NCBI GenBank assembly: GCA_951640165.1
Contig: OX621241.1
Span: 15,815,001 to 15,879,000 of the forward strand
Direction: 5' to 3'
DNA: 64,000 nt
From: Pseudoips prasinana
Lineage: Eukaryota; Arthropoda; Insecta; Lepidoptera; Nolidae
The first letter of the stretch is position 1; each line of letters starts with the position of its first letter. Of the stretch, positions 58,711-64,000 are shown in pieces. The notes beneath the pieces were generated by a model. The model searched no databases, was not told the origin of the DNA, and saw nothing but the letters and a program-made list of their open reading frames with translations. The position numbers and the translations under genes were made by a program.

Positions 58711-60286
58711 TTGATATAAATGAATTAAAATGTATGTCCTTTCTTGTGTCTAATTCCCAGTAGAAAATAAAAACTGCGGGAAAGCATTCTCGGTTTCACT
58801 GCTAATAAGCTATTCTTTTTCTCGCAATCTTAATTGATCGTTGTTTTGATCGTGACTGTCTCATTTCTTTGAAATAATTTATGAACTGTTTAATTTATTT
58901 CGGTGATTACAAGCCATTAAAATTCTCGTAGTGGAAAGCTTTTTCTTATAGATAATACTGTAATGTTATTATCTGATATTAAAATAAAACCTCTTTTGAG
59001 AGTAGAAGCTAGAACTTTGTTCATTTTTGTAAAATAGCTGGACATAGGTTTTGAAGTTAGAATAGAAATTGAATTTAAAAAAATAATAATTTTTGAGTGA
59101 TGATTGTCAACGTCAAAGTAACAAAAGTGTTAAATAATATATTGTGAAAAAAGTTCATTATAATAAAATAACATACGCGATTGGTGTTTTACATGTGTTT
59201 ATCATTTTGAAGATCTTCCGCTAGATCCCAGATAGGATACCCTGGCTGCTGCGAGTGTTACTATACTATGAATTACCCTCTCTATGACGCATTCTGGTAA
59301 AAAGACCGAGAAGACCTAGATAAACACTGGTGTTATTTTTTAAACACGCCGTTTACTTACTTTTTGATAAACAAACTGATTGATTGACTGGCAGAAACAT
59401 TACACTGTTGGATATTTAAATATTTGAATTAAACCGATATATCTTCTGAATGAGGTGCAGTTTAAATTCGGGTCCTGTCCGCGTGTAATCTGACTCTGAT
59501 ATTTCTGCGCGTTCATAGCGCATACATTTTACACTACTTAAGAGGAATTCTTGCTGCAGAGACATTTTCGCTCTGGACGCTTAGCCGCGAAAAAGATAAG
59601 CCTAATAAAATCGAAAAAAATAGAATATTGCATTAATTTATTTTTTCCTCCCAAACTTAAACAATTTCATTTTTATTTGTCAATAACTATAATCAATAGG
59701 CAAATAACACTTTGCCTGATCGTTTGTTTCAAGTCAAGTAGTTTAAATCCTCTAAAAATTAATAGAAAAGCCGTTTATTGAATCTTTGAGGCTCATTATC
59801 ATCACCATATCAGCCGTAAGCAGCCCACTGAGGGACTGAGGTAAGTATAACAATTATTTTTACCACTAAATGAGCTGTAATTGGCAGTTAAAAATATATA
59901 GCCATAGTCTCTCAATCCAGGGAAGAAAGTAAGGAATACTTTTGTACGGCAAAATGGCAGCTAGAAATGGCACTTCAGTTCAAACTTGAAGTGCTTCTTC
60001 GTGGATTAGATTGGTTTTTACACAATTATGCCGGTAAACTCACACAGTCCCGTCTCTCCCCCCTCCCTGGTGAGTTCTGGGGATCTTACTCACGCCCACG
60101 AATTCATTATTATCATTTTGTAAGCATAGTAATGTTATTACCCGCAGCATTGTTAAGTGAACTTGCTTACATTAAAAAAACTGGCCACTACTAATTTAAA
60201 AAAACACTATAAGTTATACGATTCAATCAAGAGTAAAGCTATTCTTAAGCTTTAGTTCTTGATATGTTGATTTTGAAATCAACTCA
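58711..60286. other. AT-rich sequence, nothing recognised
   Basis: No exon-like GC island, splice-bounded frame or repeat family was identified. Confidence 0.4.
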
Positions 60287-60575
60287 TCAATATCTAGAGC
60301 TTAAGTACTGCAAGCAGCTCCGAGAAGACAGCGATCTGTTTGTCGCGCAGTCGCTGTGCCAGACTGGCAGGAGTCGACAATAGGGGAGGGACAACCAGAG
60401 CCCTCCCAGGGTGCGTGTTCCGACTTGGGATACGGCGCAAAAGGGGGGCACCGGAGCAGCATACCTGCGTGCCAGAAGAAGTCCACGGCAGGTAGGTTTA
60501 GTCGGTGCGAGTCCGACATACCCACCTGTAGACACTTTTTGCGGATGGCATGCGTAGGCATTCCCCCTACCTTAT
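60287..60575 (-). repeat. GC-richer dispersed repeat, possibly coding-derived
   Basis: The minus strand holds two overlapping frames, one including SDSHRLNLPAVDFFWHAG. No splice sites fit the cyclase and no known domain is apparent. It resembles a lepidopteran interspersed repeat (CCACGGCAGGTAGGTTTAGT), an impression from memory. Confidence 0.35.
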
Positions 60576-61259
60576 AAAAATAAGTTTTTCTATTTGATTT
60601 GTATACCTAGAATTCAGATACTTACGATTGATAATGCTGATAAATTTATTTATTTTATTTATATTGATAAGAAACAAACGGTCATACAGAAGAACTTAAA
60701 TATTTCATTTTTTACTTAAAGACCTATAGTTTCCTCATGGATTAACAAAGTATTAGTTGATGAGCTAAGTTCCAAGTTACTTATGAAAAGGTTTTTTTTT
60801 TAAAAAGGTTATACTAAAGACAAAAACATTTTTTCAATGATGTTACTGTACAACAGAAAACATCAATGTCTGATAGTTTTTCTCTTATAATCTATTGCAT
60901 CTTCTTGCTTTTGACCACCTAAGTCCGAATCCAGAATTATCAACTTAATTTCTTACTCGTAATTCGCAAATCTTATTTCAGTGACTTTCATTTCTTAATT
61001 GGGCCTCAGTAATTTTCCCTGAATGTTTCAAAGCTACGAATTAAATTAAATTAGGTTATTAATATCTTAGCAGCGCGGCGCCTCCGAAAGAAAATTATTA
61101 TTTTTTAAAAGTATAAGAACGTTTGAGAAAATTAATATTCCTTTTGTTTAATTCATTTAACACTGTGATTTAGTACGTGCAGTATTATAGCGTTGTAAAT
61201 GCCGAGTTCGATTCCCAGGTCGGGTTATATAATTGAAATGCACGTATAATATAATTACA
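60576..61259. other. AT-rich sequence, nothing recognised
   Basis: A lone GTTCGATTCCCAGGTCGG near 61207 is a B-box-like SINE remnant. Confidence 0.35.
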
Positions 61260-61530
61260 TGTTTTTAAAGTCCTCATGGCTCTTAGCCAGTAGCTCTACC
61301 GGTCCGTACGTAATTGGCGAGGTTAAGCAACTAGGCTCGCGGTCAGTCGATAGATGGGTGCCCGCCAAAGTGGTGTAATTTGTGAGCGTCTGCGTGCTTT
61401 GGAGGGCACGTTAAGCTGTCGGTCCCGGTTGTAGCCATTAGGTAACAGTTGTTAAGCTATGTCCGAAGCCTACTAGGCGGCTTGAACAACTCTGACACTA
61501 GGCTATCCGCTGCCCATACGATAAGTAAGT
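61260..61530 (+). repeat. Family C repeat, long copy
   Basis: GCTCTTAGCCAGTAGCTCTA, GGTCAGTCGATAGATGGGTG, GGCACGTTAAGCTGTCGGTC, ending at CTGCCCATACGATAAGTAAG. Confidence 0.65.
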
Positions 61531-61929
61531 AAGTAAAGTCCCGCAATACAGGAATTGAATTTCCTAGAGGGGGAGTTGAGTTTATTGTAGGGAAAAACAT
61601 TAGAAAAAGAGTCCCTGTATAAGCCTTGAATATGTTATTTCGTTGTAATTATGTAAATAGAAAAATATTGCTTCAAATATCACGTAAGAGCACTCGTAAT
61701 GGCTCTCAGCTAATGAACCATAACTAATTATGGTCGGTTTTACGATTTCCTTTGTAGTTTATAACGCGAGTTAAGTTTATTGCGATGGATTTTATCGGTG
61801 ACAAATCGGCCTTTACAGCTTTTTTACGGTTCACTGGGTACCTTTTATGAAATATGCATGTAAGACCACGGGCAGAGATTAACTACTAACACTTGTTAGT
61901 AACAACTAATCAGCAAAATGACTCTTATA

Positions 61930-62130
61930 ACCACACCCCGACCACATTTTAGCTATGGCGGCCAGTTTCAACGGAGGTTATCCAAAAAACCATCATAATG
62001 GTATCTATCGGCAATTCAAGATGACTAGGGAGGTATTTAACTTCCTGATTTCTAGCAGAAAACCCCTTTTGGCCCACCTTGGGGTGTGAGCCCAGGATTT
62101 TGTCATCTGCACATGAACACGTTACCGCTA
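61930..62130 (-). mobile_element. SINE-like repeat, minus orientation
   Basis: TTAGCTATGGCGGCCAGTTT, ATAATGGTATCTATCGGC, and GGTGTGAGCCCAGGATTTTG as a degenerate B-box; ends in TAGACCCACGAAGCAG. Only partly alike to family 3. Confidence 0.4.
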
Positions 62131-62349
62131 GACCCACGAAGCAGTGGGAAAACTAACATAGTTTATTTAGGATAATCAAGGAATTCAATTTACCTAAATA
62201 ACTGAACAGATTTTGGAATATAATTTTCCAAATTACATGGAAAAATGATCACATAAGTTAGCAATAATTTGCATAAATGTTACTTAGGATTTTTGAATTA
62301 TTCGAAATATTATTAATATTTGTTACCTAAACTATTTATGTTTTACATT

Positions 62350-62765
62350 ACTTACTTACTTATCGTATGGGCAGAGGTTACCCTTGTGTCAGAGTTGTTC
62401 AAGCCTCCCATTAGGCCTCTGCATGTCACAGGCCTAATGGGCGGCTTGAACAACTCTTAAAGATTTATTATCTTATGACTACAACCGGGACCGACAGTTT
62501 AACATGCCCTCCGGTGTACGGATACACTCAGAAATTAATTATTTATTTCCAAATTACATACTATCATTCCAGTTATACAACCAATGCAATAGTGAAACAT
62601 GACAAATAGGTTAAACATAACAAACTTAAATTATACTTATAACTACTTACACAATATTAAACCACTTTGGTGGTCACCCATCTATGGACTGACCGTGAAC
62701 ATAGTTGCTTAACCTCGCTTATCACTTACGGACCGGTGAGACCATCTAGCTATGAGCGCCTTGTT
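62350..62765 (-). repeat. Family C repeat split by a 120-bp insertion, with an internal hairpin
   Basis: The match to 41278-41510 runs to AGAAATTA at about 62537, breaks for about 115 bases, and resumes at TTAAACCACTTTGGTGGTCA (62657). ATTAA-like bases on both sides suggest a short target duplication. Within the left part, 62391-62418 and 62430-62457 form a hairpin (AGAGTTGTTCAAGCC). Confidence 0.6.
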
Positions 62766-63109
62766 TTAAATTTAGAATAAATAAATTGACAAAGAAACTT
62801 GAGCTCTATGTTGTGCTATATATAGTACCAAATTAATATTGCTGGCAATTTAAACGTATAATTGCGCAATTTACGTAAGTTAATAAAGAGCCCGTCAGCC
62901 AGGCGACGGACGACAGCAGACTCATATTTTTTCATTAGTTAGGCTGCCACCAAATTAAACCTTCAAGTAACTAACAGCTAATCTAAGAACATAATTCAGT
63001 TCAAAATGAGAGAAAATATCTCTAAATTTAATTGTTTCAGTTCAGAGTTGTGTATTTAATGATCCTAGTAGATGACCTACTTTAAGTCGTGTGTATTCCG
63101 ACCCAGAAA

Positions 63110-63560
63110 GAACCACATGGCCAGCCCATATCATCTCATGGGGGTCATAAAAGGTGACTAGAGGATACAGCAGGTAGTCGAGCAGCAGCGTTTCCTGTGC
63201 CCTAACTACCACCTAACGCAAACTCGCATGCCAAGCGCTGTGCCAAAGTACGTCCACTGCTGGACAAAAGCCTACCCAAAGAATGGGGGGATATGCCATA
63301 ATCGCCACGCTTGGCAGACGGGTTGGCGATCGCAGTTTGATGGTCATAGTTCACAGAAAAACGCTGCTGCCCGTTCTCTGGTATGTATTCCCTCGGTCGA
63401 TTTCTACGCCCCCAAGGGATGAGATGGAGTGATGATATTCTATGGCGTCTCCACACAGGAAAAGTACTAAGCCCCTCCAAATGGCAACGTTATGGTAACC
63501 TTTGTCCATAATAATGAGGCCTGCGTTCAACTGTGGACAATTTCAGGTAGATGATGTGAT
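63110..63560 (+). repeat. Composite of two dispersed repeats
   Basis: 63125-63235 is the inverse of the CCTGCTGTATCCC / GGCATGCGAGTT module seen at 10320-10420 and 9890-9925. 63245-63450 is a family D copy (GGGTTGGCGATCGCAGTTTG, CGCCCCCAAGGGATGAGATG). Confidence 0.55.
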
Positions 63561-63785
63561 GTGATATATTACTTAATACTCACTATTTAAGATCGCTCAG
63601 AGTAACTACTGATTTGTGTTTCATCTGCAACACAAATTAGCACTGCGAGCATTTTTGGCATCCTTGATTCTTATTAATTGTCCCATTATCAGACAAAAGA
63701 TTTGTCATCATATAAACGAATTAACATAAGTCGTGGTTTCGGTGTTCCTGGTCGATTACAGAGAAAATATTTCGGTTTATCGCTG

Positions 63786-63846
63786 TTAGGTATCGTCTCC
63801 TTGGTGCTACTGAATGATTAATCATTCAGTAGCAGACGATACCTAA
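63786..63846. repeat. Nested hairpin near the right edge
   Basis: Outer arms TTAGGTATCGTCT and AGACGATACCTAA; inner arms GCTACTGAATGATT and AATCATTCAGTAGC meet with no loop. Confidence 0.75.
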
Positions 63847-64000
63847 GGTTTTTCTATGTCTGGGCTTCCCGGTTCATTATGGAGAAAATACGTGACTTTA
63901 TCTCTGCAAGTTGAATTGTTGGTGCTTCAGGCCGGTTAGTTTTTTGGTCCTTCCGGTTGCTTAAGAGTCTGATAACACTGAATTTTATCGTATCACACCA

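Noticed and set aside
60287..60575. Possible upstream cyclase exon because of higher GC
   Set aside because: No frame matches C1a or membrane helices, and no suitable splice sites are seen. Treated as a dispersed repeat.

Overview
The window reads as nuclear DNA of an insect, most likely a moth or butterfly. The grounds are AT-rich introns, GT-AG spliced genes whose closest relatives are insect genes, and dense interspersed repeats of kinds I recognise from Lepidoptera (several tRNA-derived SINE families, LINE tails, small inverted-repeat elements, an RTE-type LINE). No operons, CRISPR arrays or genuine RNA genes were found.

Two host genes are supported, both on the minus strand. At the left edge (517-636) is the first coding exon of bazooka/Par-3; the rest of that gene lies left of the window. 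From 14857 to 43505 lie the last 15 coding exons of a Ca2+/calmodulin-type adenylyl cyclase (rutabaga, AC1-like). They join with consistent phases into 1351 residues: end of C1a, C1b with the calmodulin-binding segment, the second membrane bundle, the complete C2 domain and a tail of roughly 600 residues. The exons for the first membrane bundle and the start of C1a were not found in the 20 kb to the right, so they are either beyond 64000 or missing from this assembly.

Region by region: 1-1170, baz exon 1 and its GC-rich upstream. 1170-14856, intergenic, with SINEs, a 1 kb degenerate tandem array and small hairpin elements. 14857-43505, the cyclase exons. The introns hold a nearly full-length RTE retrotransposon with 16-bp target duplications (16048-19147), an inverted repeat with TGT/ACA ends and a 4-bp target duplication (23912-25662), and a candidate small nested gene on the plus strand with a TATA/initiator promoter (37186-37431). 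A LINE fragment starts within about 10 bases of the splice acceptor of the first exon seen. 44224-55869, two giant near-perfect palindromes (arms about 1.98 kb and 3.6 kb), both centred on copies of the same short repeat. 55870-64000, repeat-rich sequence with no exon recognised.

The most unusual content is the palindrome cluster. If real and transcribed within the long rut pre-mRNA, the arms would form very long double-stranded RNA hairpins. If not real, they are a notable assembly artefact. The sequence alone cannot decide this.
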